From Gemmatimonadetes bacterium SCN 70-22 (lineage in GTDB: Bacteria > Gemmatimonadota > Gemmatimonadetes > Gemmatimonadales > Gemmatimonadaceae): a DNA stretch of 64,000 bases. The notes beneath the pieces were generated by a model. It ran no database searches. It was not told the origin of the DNA and saw only the letters and a program-made list of their open reading frames with translations. How positions within the stretch are numbered: position 1 is the stretch's first letter; each line of letters starts with the position of its first letter. Positions 52,358-60,976 of the stretch are shown piece by piece. The translations under genes and the position numbers were made by a program. The DNA lies in the NCBI GenBank assembly GCA_001724275.1, contig MEDZ01000003.1:157230-221229 (forward strand), given 5' to 3'.

Positions 52358-53134
52358 ATGCGCGTCGCCCTCTTCGTCCCCTGCTACGTCGACCAGTTCG
52401 CCCCTTCCGCGGCGATCGCGGCCCTCCGCGTGCTCGAGCGACTCGGTCTCGCCGTGGACGTCCCCTTCGGGGCGGCGTGTTGCGGCCAGCCGGTGGCCAA
52501 TGCCGGCTTCGCCCCCGACGGCCAGGCGGCGCTGGCGCGCTTCAGCGAAACCTTCCGCTCCTGCGACCACGTGGTCGTACTCTCGGGGAGCTGTGCCGCT
52601 CACGTCCGGGCGCACGCGGCCGGCGCACATGCGGAAGGTGAGGGCGTCGCCCGCCGCACCTGGGAGTTCTGCGCGTTCCTGCACGACGTGGTGGGCGTTG
52701 CGCACGTGCGATCGCTGGCCGCGACGCTCCCTGCGCGGGTGGCGTTGCACATCGGCTGTCATGCGCGGCGCGCCCTCGGGGTGGCGACGCCGAGCGAGCT
52801 GCAGCTGCCGGCGGTCGACAAGGCACGCGCCCTGCTGGAGACGGTCGACGGGCTGTCGTTCGCACCGCAGGCGCGCCCCGACGAATGCTGCGGCTTCGGC
52901 GGGAGCTTCAGCGTGACGGAGGGAGCGGTGTCGTCGCGGATGGGACAGGACCGGCTGGCCGACATGCGGGCCGGCGGCGCGACCGCACTCGTCACGACCG
53001 ATCTCTCGTGCGCGTTGCACCTGCGCGGCCTGGACCGTGCCGCCGCCGGCACGATGCCGATGTGGCACGTGGCGGAGGTGCTCGCGGGGATGGCGGCGAC
53101 CGGGGCGGGTGCGAAGTCGGGAGGGGCCACGTGA
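52358..53134 (+). CDS. lutA: Lactate utilisation protein LutA
   Basis: 258 residues. Two CCG (cysteine-rich) domains: CYVDQFAPS with AACCGQPVANAG, and HIGCHARRAL with ECCGFGGSFSV. These bind noncubane iron-sulfur clusters as in heterodisulfide reductase B and glycolate oxidase GlcF. With LutB and LutC it oxidises L-lactate to pyruvate at the membrane. Stop and next start overlap (GTGA). An additional cysteine (SGSCAAHV) is typical of the family. Confidence 0.93.
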   Translation: MRVALFVPCYVDQFAPSAAIAALRVLERLGLAVDVPFGAACCGQPVANAGFAPDGQAALARFSETFRSCDHVVVLSGSCAAHVRAHAAGAHAEGEGVARRTWEFCAFLHDVVGVAHVRSLAATLPARVALHIGCHARRALGVATPSELQLPAVDKARALLETVDGLSFAPQARPDECCGFGGSFSVTEGAVSSRMGQDRLADMRAGGATALVTTDLSCALHLRGLDRAAAGTMPMWHVAEVLAGMAATGAGAKSGGAT

Positions 53135-54555
53135 GCCCCGCAACGGGGGGGCGCACCCTTCCCGTGCTCGACGCGCATGGCGCGATCGACCATGCCGCCG
53201 CCGCCGAGCGCTTCGTGGCGGACGCGGCCCGTACCACGTGGCACGACGCGTCGCTCTGGATGGTGCGGGAGAAGCGCGATCGCGCGGCCGCTTCGGTTGC
53301 GGAGTGGGAGGCGCTGCGCGACCTGGCCTCGGCCATCAAGGCGCACACGCTCTCGCGGCTGGACGAGTACCTGGTGCTGTTCGAGCGACGCGCGACGGCG
53401 CGCGGGATCCGGGTGCACTGGGCGCGTGACGCGGAGGAACACAACGCGATCGTCCATGGCATCCTGGCGGCGCGCGGTGCCCGGCACCTCGTGAAGAGCA
53501 AGTCGATGTTGACCGAGGAGTGCGGGCTGAACGGCTACCTCGTGGCACGCGGGGTCGAGGTGACCGACACGGACCTGGGGGAGCGGATCGTGCAGCTGCG
53601 CGGCGAGCCACCCAGCCACATCGTGATGCCCGCCATCCACCTGAAGAAGGAGGAGATCGGGGCGACGTTCCACGAGCAGCTGGGGACGCCAGCCGGGGAA
53701 TCCGACCCGGATGCGCTCACCGTGGCGGCACGCGTGCACCTGCGTGAGCGCTTCCTCTTTGCCGACGCCGCGCTCACGGGGGTGAACTTCGCGATCGCCG
53801 AGACGGGTGGCATCGTGGTCTGCACCAATGAAGGAAACGCCGACCTCGGGACCGCCCTGGCGCCGGTGCACATCGCCTCGATGGGGATCGAGAAGCTGGT
53901 GCCTCGGGCCGCCGACCTCGGGATCTTCCTTCGGCTGCTCGCCAGGAGCGCGACGGGACAGGCGAGCACCGTGTACACCTCGCACATGCACGCACCCCGC
54001 GACGGGCAGGAGCTGCATGTCGTCCTGGTCGACAACGGGCGCAGCGCGCAACTCGGGCGCGCCGAGTTCTGGGGGTCGCTCAAGTGCATCCGCTGCGCCG
54101 CGTGCATCAACACGTGCCCGGTGTACCGCCGCTCGGGTGGATACAGCTACGGGTCGACCGTTCCCGGGCCGATCGGGGCGGTGCTCACCCCGGGGGCCGA
54201 CCTGCGCCAGTACGCGGCGCTCCCGTTCGCCAGCACGTTGTGCGGGTCGTGCACGGCGGTGTGCCCGGTGAAGGTCGACCTCGACGCGCAGTTGTATGCG
54301 TGGCGGCAGGTGGTGGCCCGGGCCGGGCTCCTCTCCCCCGCCAGGGGATGGTTCATGCGGCAGCTGGGGGCGATGCTGGCCCGTCCGCGAGCGTTGCAAC
54401 TGGCGGGGAGGATCTCGCGCGCGCTGTTGCGCGTCGTGCCGCGCCACGTCACCCGTCACCTGACGGGCGCCTGGGGGCGAACGCGTGTCCTGCCCGAGGC
54501 GCCCCGCGAAAGCTTCCGCGAGTGGTATCGGGCGAACCGGAGGGGGGAGGGATGA
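53131..54555 (+). CDS. lutB: Lactate utilisation iron-sulfur protein LutB
   Basis: 474 residues from GTG 53131, inside the lutA stop. The LUD domain fills residues about 70-300 (KSKSMLTEECGLN, AETGGIVVCTNEGNADL). Two 4Fe-4S motifs follow: CIRCAACINTCPVYRR and CGSCTAVCPVKVDL. The N-terminus has the usual WMVREKRDRAA. Middle subunit of the LutABC L-lactate dehydrogenase. The family's C-terminal helical tail is present. Confidence 0.95.
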   Translation: MSPATGGRTLPVLDAHGAIDHAAAAERFVADAARTTWHDASLWMVREKRDRAAASVAEWEALRDLASAIKAHTLSRLDEYLVLFERRATARGIRVHWARDAEEHNAIVHGILAARGARHLVKSKSMLTEECGLNGYLVARGVEVTDTDLGERIVQLRGEPPSHIVMPAIHLKKEEIGATFHEQLGTPAGESDPDALTVAARVHLRERFLFADAALTGVNFAIAETGGIVVCTNEGNADLGTALAPVHIASMGIEKLVPRAADLGIFLRLLARSATGQASTVYTSHMHAPRDGQELHVVLVDNGRSAQLGRAEFWGSLKCIRCAACINTCPVYRRSGGYSYGSTVPGPIGAVLTPGADLRQYAALPFASTLCGSCTAVCPVKVDLDAQLYAWRQVVARAGLLSPARGWFMRQLGAMLARPRALQLAGRISRALLRVVPRHVTRHLTGAWGRTRVLPEAPRESFREWYRANRRGEG

Positions 54556-55223
54556 GTGCGCGTGATGACATCCTCCGCGCCGTGCGCGACGCGCGCCTCG
54601 AGACCTTCGGCACGTCCGCGTTCCCGCTCCCCGACGTGCGCCAGCCGTTCCCGCGGGGCGACGAGTCGAACGATGTCCTGCTGGCGCGGTTCGTCGCCGC
54701 CGCCGAGGGAGCGGCCGCGCGCGTCGTCCGGGGACGGCGTGGGGAGCTGGCGGCGATCGTCGCGGCCGCCGGCGCCGGTGCGAGCGAGACCGGCGAATCG
54801 CAAGGAGTGTCGCCCTTCGCCCGGGATCATCGCCAGCCGCAACATCGGGCGGGGAGCTGCCTGTCGATGGTGGCCGGGGTGGCCGGCAACGTCGAGCTCC
54901 CCGACGACCCCCATGCCCTGGCCCGCCTGGACGTCCTCGTGTGCGAGGGGACGGTCGGCGTCGCGGAGAACGGGGGGATCTGGCTTTCCGCGTCGCAGCT
55001 GGGTGAGCGCGCGGCGCTCGTCCTGGCGCGACATGTCGTCGTCGTGCTGCCGCGTTCGACGATCGTCGCCGACCAGCATGCGGCCTACGCCGCGATCGAC
55101 GTCGACGCCGACGCGTTCGGCGTCTTCCTGGCGGGGCCATCCAAGACGGCCGACATCGAGCAGTCGCTGGTCATCGGGGCGCACGGGGCCACGGCGGTGA
55201 CGGTCGTGCTGCTGGACGAGTAG
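54552..55223 (+). CDS. lutC: Lactate utilisation protein LutC
   Basis: 223 residues. ATG 54552 overlaps the lutB stop (ATGA). LUD domain with EGTVGVAENGGIWL and the near-invariant FGVFLAGPSKTADIEQSLV toward the end. The segment at residues 84-100 (GVSPFARDHRQPQH) is unlike the family, and another frame reads GIIASRNIG there, so a pair of compensating base errors is conceivable. No lactate permease or LutR-type regulator sits next to the operon. Confidence 0.92.
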   Translation: MSARDDILRAVRDARLETFGTSAFPLPDVRQPFPRGDESNDVLLARFVAAAEGAAARVVRGRRGELAAIVAAAGAGASETGESQGVSPFARDHRQPQHRAGSCLSMVAGVAGNVELPDDPHALARLDVLVCEGTVGVAENGGIWLSASQLGERAALVLARHVVVVLPRSTIVADQHAAYAAIDVDADAFGVFLAGPSKTADIEQSLVIGAHGATAVTVVLLDE

Positions 55224-55248
55224 GGGCGCGCCGTGGCGCCGGGAGCGC

Positions 55249-56217
55249 CTAGAGCAGCCCCCCGAGCCGCTCGAGGTCGACGTTGCCGCCGCAGATGACG
55301 GGGACGATCGTTGCCCCTGGCGGGACGGCCAGGCGCCCGGCAAGGAGTGGCACCACGGCCGCGGCGCCGGCAGGCTCCGGCAGCAGCTTGCAGCGCTCCA
55401 TCAGGACGCGCATCCCTTCCACGATCTCGCGGTCGGACACCAGGATCCAGTCGTCGACGAAGGCCTGGCAGTGCGCGAGGTTGCGCGTGCCGGCGAAGGG
55501 GGCGGCGAGGCCGTCGGCGATCGTGTCGAGCGAGGCGAGGCGCTGCGGTGAGCCGGCGGCGATCGATCGTGTCATCGCGGCCGCCCCCTCGGGCTCGACG
55601 CCGATGACCCGCACCGAAGGGCGTCGCTGCTTGATCGCGGCGGCGACGCCGGAAATGAGTCCCCCCCCGCCGCAGGCGACGATGACGACGTCGGCCTCCG
55701 GCACCTGTTCCATGATCTCCATGCCGACCGTTCCCTGGCCGGCGATGACGCGCGGGTCATCGAAGGGGTGGACGAGGGTGAGGCCACGCACGCGCTGCAG
55801 CTCGAGGGCAGTGGCCAAGAGATCCCCGTCGGTCTGGATCACCTCGCCGCCGTACCCCCGCGTGGCCGCAACCTTCGAGGGGACCGCCGTCGACGGCATG
55901 ACGATGGTGGCACTGATCCCGAAGCGGGATGCTCCCCATGCCAGCGCCTGCGCGTGGTTCCCCGCCGAGAGCGAGATCACTCCCCGTGCGCGCTCCTCAG
56001 CCGAGAGCTGGCGGAGGGTGTTCACGACCCCTCGCGCCTTGAACGATCCCGTCTTCTGGAAGAGCTCCAGCTTGAGGACGACCCATGCGCCGGCGCGACT
56101 CCCCAGGTAGCTCGACCCCATCACGGGGGTGTGGTGCACGTGCGGCGCGATGGCCGTGCGTGCCTCGCGAATGGCGTCGAGCGAGACCAGAGAGGGTGAT
56201 CCGGCGGGAGCGGTCAT
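55249..56217 (-). CDS. Threonine dehydratase, catabolic type
   Basis: 322 residues, PLP fold type II without an ACT domain. PLP lysine in KTGSFKARGVVNTL, loop SAGNHAQALAW, VACGGGGLISGVAA and a closing VICGGNVDL. It deaminates threonine to 2-oxobutyrate; TdcB-like enzymes also act on serine. It converges with lutC (25 bases apart). Its -10 (TAGATT) overlaps the stop codon of the propeller gene on the same strand. Confidence 0.88.
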   Translation of the reverse strand: MTAPAGSPSLVSLDAIREARTAIAPHVHHTPVMGSSYLGSRAGAWVVLKLELFQKTGSFKARGVVNTLRQLSAEERARGVISLSAGNHAQALAWGASRFGISATIVMPSTAVPSKVAATRGYGGEVIQTDGDLLATALELQRVRGLTLVHPFDDPRVIAGQGTVGMEIMEQVPEADVVIVACGGGGLISGVAAAIKQRRPSVRVIGVEPEGAAAMTRSIAAGSPQRLASLDTIADGLAAPFAGTRNLAHCQAFVDDWILVSDREIVEGMRVLMERCKLLPEPAGAAAVVPLLAGRLAVPPGATIVPVICGGNVDLERLGGLL

Positions 56218-56223
56218 CCCCCC

Positions 56224-56229
56224 AATCTA
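56224..56229 (-). promoter_or_regulatory. -10 element of the threonine dehydratase gene
   Basis: TAGATT on the minus strand ends six bases before the ATG at 56217; its TAG is also the stop codon of the upstream propeller gene. Confidence 0.45.
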
Positions 56230-57309
56230 CGGCCTGAAAAACTCGTCCGCGACGATGGTCTGCGCTCCCGTCCCGCGGACGGCAACGACCTCACCCCCCA
56301 CGGCGGCGACGGAGCGGAAGGCGAGCGCCGTGCTCCCTGCGACCGTTGCCTCGTCGATGGCGTAGATGGCGCGAAGGTCGTCGTTGGTGAGGTGGGCGTA
56401 CTGCACCAGTCCCTTGGGGATCAGGGAGAGCTCGGGACCGCTGCCGGTCAGGGGGACGCGCACGAGGGCACGATCGAAATCGCCGCCCGGAAGGACGCCG
56501 GTGCGCCGGATCACGAGGGCCCAGGTGCCGGAGCGCGAGATGGCCTGCACCGTCCCGTTGATTCCGTCCGCAAGGCGGATGCGCGCACCGGTCGCCAGCT
56601 CGATCCGCCAGACCTCGCACACCTTGTCGAACAAGGGAGCCCCTCCCTCGGCCACAGGGCGCGAGTAGAAGACGAAGCGTCCGTCGCTGCTGAAGCGAAT
56701 GGAACCTCCCAACTGCGAGTAGTTGAGCCCCGTGGTGAGGCGCTGAACCTGGTTGGTGGTGAGGTCGGTGACGAAGATGTCGACGCCGAGGGCGTGCCCG
56801 AGGGTGCTCATGGCGTAGGCGAGCTTCGATTCGTCCGGCGACCAATCGGGGGCACTCAGGATGATCTGGGTATTGGGCGAGGCGACGCGCGGGGCGCTGC
56901 CATCGGCGTTCGCCACCACGACTTCGGACTGGTCGTACGCGAGTGTTGCGACCATCGCCAACTTGTTGCCGGTCGGGCTCCAGGAGAGCGGCCCCAATGC
57001 GAGCAGGTTGGCGTCGGCCAGCGACGGAAGCAGGGGAGAATTGCCGGGAATGGGGTCGGAGGCGCCATTGAATACGACCTTGGTCCGCTGCTCGGTCCCC
57101 GTGTCGAGGAAGAGCGCGGCGCGCGTCCCGATGTACTCGACGCTCGCGACAGCGGACTTGCCCGTGGACGAGGGCCCCGGGTTGGTGACCTCGTCACTGG
57201 CACAGGCGGAGAGAGCGAGGAGAATCGAGGCCTGCGCGAGGACGGCGGAGCAGCGCGCGGCAGCGCGGCGGGGGAGGGGGACGCGTGGAGCGTGTCTCGT
57301 ATGATGCAT
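56227..57309 (-). CDS. PD40 beta-propeller lipoprotein
   Basis: 360 residues from ATG 57309; two ATGs a few codons upstream (57315, 57327) are equally possible. A basic n-region, a hydrophobic helix and the lipobox cysteine in LLALSACAS make the signal. Propeller-like blades recur (LSWSPTGNKLAMV, DWSPDESKLAYA, IRFSSDGRFVFYS), with less regular ones after. No enzyme motif. Likely an outer-membrane-anchored binding protein, similar in design to the one at 29366-30478 but only distantly related. Confidence 0.72.
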   Translation of the reverse strand: MHHTRHAPRVPLPRRAAARCSAVLAQASILLALSACASDEVTNPGPSSTGKSAVASVEYIGTRAALFLDTGTEQRTKVVFNGASDPIPGNSPLLPSLADANLLALGPLSWSPTGNKLAMVATLAYDQSEVVVANADGSAPRVASPNTQIILSAPDWSPDESKLAYAMSTLGHALGVDIFVTDLTTNQVQRLTTGLNYSQLGGSIRFSSDGRFVFYSRPVAEGGAPLFDKVCEVWRIELATGARIRLADGINGTVQAISRSGTWALVIRRTGVLPGGDFDRALVRVPLTGSGPELSLIPKGLVQYAHLTNDDLRAIYAIDEATVAGSTALAFRSVAAVGGEVVAVRGTGAQTIVADEFFRP

Positions 57310-57471
57310 CGTCATGGCGACGGTCATGGCGTGAAGGAATCCATTCGCACGAAAGTGCGGGAACGCCGGAAGCGCATGGGTCACCGTACCCGCATGCGTA
57401 GCGCGGACAGTGCACAGGACACGCGGCGGCACCGGAGACCTGACGTGCCGCCGGGTCCGACGCGCTTCACC

Positions 57472-57500
57472 TTGAGGACCGAGGGTTGCCCCCCTAGCTT
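57472..57500 (+). promoter_or_regulatory. tRNA-Cys promoter
   Basis: TTGAGG (57472-57477), a 17-base spacer and TAGCTT (57495-57500) lie ten bases before the tRNA. Because a tRNA must be transcribed from here, this anchors TAGCTT as a genuine -10 form in this genome. Confidence 0.65.
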
Positions 57501-57510
57501 CCCCGGTCAT

Positions 57511-57582
57511 GGCGCCGTAGCCAAGTGGTAAGGCAGCGGTCTGCAAAACCGCTATTCGCCGGTTCGATTCCGGCCGGCGCCT
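57511..57582 (+). tRNA. tRNA-Cys (GCA)
   Basis: A 72-base cloverleaf. Acceptor GGCGCCG pairs with CGGCGCC, the anticodon stem GCGGT/ACCGC encloses CTGCAAA with anticodon GCA (57543-57545), and the T arm GCCGG-TTCGATT-CCGGC is perfect. The 3' CCA is not encoded and must be added. Confidence 0.97.
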
Positions 57583-57698
57583 CTCGTGGTCCTTTCGCGC
57601 GCTCCATGGCTGACTGCCGTGGGGCGCGCGTCTCGTAGGTGCGGTGTCACGGCGTCGTGGTACCGCACGGCCCGCTTCGGCCAGCTGGACGAAGGCGC

Positions 57699-57704
57699 TA
57701 GCTT
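57699..57704 (+). promoter_or_regulatory. -10 element of the patatin-like gene
   Basis: TAGCTT ends eight bases before the ATG at 57713; a weak TTCGGC lies 17 bases upstream. Confidence 0.4.
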
Positions 57705-57712
57705 CCCGACGC

Positions 57713-58774
57713 ATGCACGCGCTCTCCCTTCGCGCCGGACCAGACGCCCTCCGCATCATCCGGGAGCGCGGGCTGCGGCCGGATGACGTCGACATCATGC
57801 CGGGCGCTTCCGGGGGAGCCAAGTGGCTGGCGCTGGCCGGGCTAGACCGCTTCCTCTTCGGCACCTTCCTGGCAGCGTCCCGCAGGCGCCCGCTTCACCT
57901 GATCGGCTCGTCGATCGGGAGCTGGCGCATGGCATGCCTGGGGCAGCGCGACCCGGTGGCGGCGCTGGCGCGCGGGCATCACGCCTACATCTACGAGCAG
58001 CGTTACAGCCGGCATCCTTCGACGAAAGAAGTCTCGGAGGTCCTGTCGCGCGCGCTGGACCTGATACTGGGCGCCACCGGCGTGGAGGAGATCCTCAGCC
58101 ATCCGTGGGCGCGACTCCACGTCATCACCGCCGAGGGGCGCGGACTGGCCGCGAGCGAGCGGCGGTCGCTCCTGATGGGCGGGATCGCGCTGGCGGCGGC
58201 GGGGAACCTCGTCAGCCGCAAGTCGCTGGCGCTGCACATGCGGCGCTTCATCTTCCACAGCGCCGGCGACGCGTCACCATTTCGGGCCATCTCCGACCTC
58301 CCCACGACGCACGTGGCGCTCACGCCCGAGAACCTGCGAGCGGCGCTCCTGGCGTCAGGATCGATCCCGCTGCTGATGGAAGGGGTGACGATCCCGGGGA
58401 CGCCGGCGGGGGTGCACTGGGACGGCGGGGTGCTCGACTATCACCTCGACCTCGACTTCGGTCCCGGCGATGGGCTCGTGCTGTACCCGCACTTCTACAG
58501 CCACATCGTCCCGGGGTGGTTCGACAAGTCGTTGCGCTGGCGCCGTGCCCGCGGCGACAACTTTCGCCGGGCGCTGCTGATCGCCCCGTCGGATGCCTTC
58601 GTCGCGAGCCTGCCTAACCAGAAGATCCCGGACCGCCGGGACTTCTACGTGATGGATGAGGCCACGCGGCAGCGCACCTGGCAGCGGGTGCTCGACGAGA
58701 GCGAGCGGCTGGGCGACGAGCTCGCGGAAATGCTGGCGCTCGGGAAGCTCGGCGAGCGGGTGCGGCCGTGGTGA
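57713..58774 (+). CDS. Patatin-like phospholipase
   Basis: 353 residues. The patatin dyad is visible: the serine in GSSIGSWR (a GxSxG elbow) and the aspartate in WDGGVLDYHLDLD, with an oxyanion-type GASGGAKWLALAGLD near residue 30. It should release acyl chains from phospholipids or similar esters. No signal peptide or membrane helix, so cytoplasmic. Transcribed alone, convergent with an M28 peptidase. Confidence 0.85.
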   Translation: MHALSLRAGPDALRIIRERGLRPDDVDIMPGASGGAKWLALAGLDRFLFGTFLAASRRRPLHLIGSSIGSWRMACLGQRDPVAALARGHHAYIYEQRYSRHPSTKEVSEVLSRALDLILGATGVEEILSHPWARLHVITAEGRGLAASERRSLLMGGIALAAAGNLVSRKSLALHMRRFIFHSAGDASPFRAISDLPTTHVALTPENLRAALLASGSIPLLMEGVTIPGTPAGVHWDGGVLDYHLDLDFGPGDGLVLYPHFYSHIVPGWFDKSLRWRRARGDNFRRALLIAPSDAFVASLPNQKIPDRRDFYVMDEATRQRTWQRVLDESERLGDELAEMLALGKLGERVRPW

Positions 58775-58782
58775 TGCTGCCG

Positions 58783-58803
58783 CGGGGCCAGTGGCCGGCC
58801 CCG
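58783..58803. terminator. Terminator between patatin-like and M28 genes
   Basis: CGGGGCC and GGCCCCG, 7-bp stem with a seven-base loop, nine bases after the patatin-like stop. Confidence 0.45.
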
Positions 58804-58856
58804 TCCCACCCACCGTCGGGTGCGTGGAACAGGGCCCGGCGACCGACGATCGCGGC

Positions 58857-60074
58857 CTAACGAGACACGCGTGCTCCCGTCAGCATCCCCAGCGCTCCCA
58901 GGGTGGTCTGGGCGGCGTTGAGGCCCAGGCGGAAATCCTTGTCGCTGTACGTGGAGAAGAGGTCGGTGGGCTGGTGCCAGTGCGGGTTCCACCCGTTGCC
59001 CGTGTGGGCCCCGCGCTCGTTCTCACGCAACGAGATGGACGGAACGATGTCCTGGAACGGCGCCGAGTCGGTGTTGGTCATGTGGGGACCGACCGTGGCC
59101 GGATAGTCGGTGGCGTACTTCTCGTTCGCCGCGTGGAAGAACCAGGCGAGCCTGGCCGACTGCTCCGACATCTTCGAGTTGGACTGGAACTCGACGTTCA
59201 CGTCGGCCTCCGGGCGCTGCTCCGGATCGAGCGTCCCGTCGGCGCGGGGCATGCCGTGGTCCCACATCATCATGTCGTGCTGGATCATCCCGAGCCACCG
59301 GGGCTCCGGGTACCTCCCCGATCCTGCCGGTACTTCCTTGCCCTGGAGGGCCTGGCGCTGCGCGACGTATGCGCGGGCACCGTTGAGCCCCGTCTCCTCG
59401 TTGTTCCAGAGGATGAATCGGATCGATCGATCGGTCGTGACGCCCGGCATCGAGAAGACGCGGGCGAGCTCCATGACCAGCGCCGTTCCCGACCCGTCGT
59501 CGTTGGCGGCCTCACCCCAGCCGATGCCATCCATGTGCGCGCCCACGATGTACATCTCGTCGGGGTGCGCGGTGCCGATCTTGGTGCAGTAGACGTTCTG
59601 CCGCTTTCCCGGCGTACTCGGCTCGGCGTTGAGGGCGCGAAGGCGCGCGTCGGGCTGCGCGAGCGAATCGTTGTTCACCCCGGTGCGGGCCCGGATGCCC
59701 CGGGGGCGCGATCCGCCGGCTCCCGGACGGGGAGTGGCTGCGCCGGGGCGCGCGCCAGCCGCTTGCGCCGGTCGCGGCGCCGGTGGCGCCGGGGTGAAGT
59801 CGTAGTCGAGGCGTTCGGTGTTCGTGCAGCCGTAGCTCTTCAGCTGGGCCTCGATCCAGTCGAGAGCGGCGCGATTGCGCGCCGTCCCTTGCCGTCGGTC
59901 ACCGAACTGCGTCAGCCCCTTGATGGTCGCCTTATAGCGCTCGAGGTCGAGCTGCGACACGAGGTACGCGACCGGATCGGCGGTGTCGGCCGGCTGGGGC
60001 GGCTGCGCAGCGACGGGGCCCGTCGAGGTCAACGTCAGGAGGAGGGCTGCGACGAGCGTGGCAGGAGCGCGCAT
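58857..60074 (-). CDS. Secreted M28 zinc aminopeptidase
   Basis: 405 residues, signal peptide about 1-24. The zinc-site motifs are VGAHMDGIGWGEAANDDGSG, ILWNNEETGLNGA, MIQHDMMMWDHG, TNTDSAPFQ and a late histidine in WHQPTDLFS. An unusual Pro/Ala/Gly/Arg-rich insertion of about 40 residues (near 95-135) interrupts the segment before the catalytic core. It is a periplasmic exopeptidase, shorter than the PSMA-like M28 enzyme at 10988-13093. The stop lies in a CGTTAGG motif. Confidence 0.87.
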   Translation of the reverse strand: MRAPATLVAALLLTLTSTGPVAAQPPQPADTADPVAYLVSQLDLERYKATIKGLTQFGDRRQGTARNRAALDWIEAQLKSYGCTNTERLDYDFTPAPPAPRPAQAAGARPGAATPRPGAGGSRPRGIRARTGVNNDSLAQPDARLRALNAEPSTPGKRQNVYCTKIGTAHPDEMYIVGAHMDGIGWGEAANDDGSGTALVMELARVFSMPGVTTDRSIRFILWNNEETGLNGARAYVAQRQALQGKEVPAGSGRYPEPRWLGMIQHDMMMWDHGMPRADGTLDPEQRPEADVNVEFQSNSKMSEQSARLAWFFHAANEKYATDYPATVGPHMTNTDSAPFQDIVPSISLRENERGAHTGNGWNPHWHQPTDLFSTYSDKDFRLGLNAAQTTLGALGMLTGARVSR

Positions 60075-60127
60075 GGGGGGTGTGGCTGTGGTCACGAGGG
60101 AGCGGGAGGCGGTGGGCGAAGCGCCGG

Positions 60128-60460
60128 TCAGCCGTTGGGGAGTCCTATGAGGTACGTGACGGGGATCGGACCGTTGAGCGCGATCTCGCCCGCGTCCCCG
60201 CGGAATCGATGGCTGTGTGGGACGGATGTTGCCAGCGCCCGCAGTTCGTGCGCGTCGTAGGTGCGCAGGGGCGACACGACGCCGTCCCACCGGACCATGA
60301 GCGGCACCAGCGGAACGACGTAGGTGAAGAAGAGGTTGAATGGGCGGACCGGCGGAATCATGAGCAGCACCATGATCGGGGTCAGGAGCATGAAGAGGAG
60401 GCACGGAAGCGAGCGCCTCGAGCCCACCACGGCGGGTGCCGAGGAGGCGATCCTGATCGG
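60128..60460 (-). pseudogene. C-terminal remnant of a SAM-dependent methyltransferase
   Basis: The frame is open from a TGA at 60461-60463 down to 60128, about 110 residues. Hydrophobic turns (LLFMLLTPIMVLLMIP, LFFTYVVPLVPLMVRWDG) are followed by VSPLRTYDAHELRALA and a closing PVTYLIGLPNG. This matches my recollection of the last third of a class I methyltransferase family whose end reads DGxVSCLRTY...PVTYLIG. The SAM-binding N-terminal half is absent and no ATG opens the frame. It is probably a decayed gene; a short functional membrane protein is the alternative. Confidence 0.5.
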
Positions 60461-60483
60461 TCATGGTGGACATCAAATCAGCG

Positions 60484-60510
60484 GTAAGTCGTTGCGTGTA
60501 AACGTCTTAC
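60484..60510. promoter_or_regulatory. Imperfect inverted repeat in AT-rich gap
   Basis: GTAAGTCG and CGTCTTAC (one mismatch) with 11 bases between, in the lower-GC stretch left of the 106-residue gene. A possible regulator site. Confidence 0.25.
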
Positions 60511-60632
60511 GATTGGGAAGCGAGAAGATTGAGGGTCGCGTGCCGCGCGACGCGGCGTGGAACGGGGGCCCCTTGCGGGAGAACGCGACGGGACAGGGGT
60601 CAATTGGAGGGGAGGATCGACTACCTTTAGGC

Positions 60633-60953
60633 ATGTCCAAAGCCAAAGCCATTACGCCGACGTCCTTCTCGTTCGTCGACAACGAGCGGACCTACACCTG
60701 CACGCGAGAGGGCCTGCGCGGCGTTCAGGACGACCCGTGGTGGTGGTTCAGCGTCTCGAGCGACGATCGTCATCGCTATGCGCCATTCCGGGCCGAGGTC
60801 GGTGACACGGAAGCCAGCGTCCGGCCTCGGGTGGTGGCGTACTACGAGGACCTGCTGGCGCGTCGGGCGGCACCTCCCGAGCCGCGGTGGCGCGGACGAG
60901 GGAACCAGGGGAGCGGCCCCAAGCCCGCAGCCGCTCCGGCGAAGCCGGAATAG
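60633..60953 (+). CDS. Hypothetical protein, 106 residues
   Basis: Residues 1-80 look like a compact alpha/beta domain rich in aromatic residues (FSFVDNERTYTCTREGLRG, DPWWWFSVSSDDRHRYAPF), then a helix (VVAYYEDLLARRAA) and a disordered Pro/Lys tail. No family recognised. TACCTT (60622-60627) ends five bases before the ATG. A purine-rich GGAGGGGAGG lies too far upstream to act as a normal ribosome site. Confidence 0.6.
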   Translation: MSKAKAITPTSFSFVDNERTYTCTREGLRGVQDDPWWWFSVSSDDRHRYAPFRAEVGDTEASVRPRVVAYYEDLLARRAAPPEPRWRGRGNQGSGPKPAAAPAKPE

Positions 60954-60976
60954 GCGGCCGGGCGCGACGCGCCGAC

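Noticed and set aside
51065-53143. A 692-codon minus-strand frame across the M15 and lutA genes
   Set aside because: Arg/His-rich shadow of two recognised plus-strand genes.
53131-55223. Glycolate oxidase subunits instead of lutABC
   Set aside because: LutB has the LUD domain with two 4Fe-4S motifs and LutC has GPSKTADIEQ; no FAD-binding GlcD/E-type protein is present.
60473-60682. A 69-residue minus-strand frame left of the 106-residue gene
   Set aside because: No motif, overlaps the promoter and start of a better-supported plus-strand gene.
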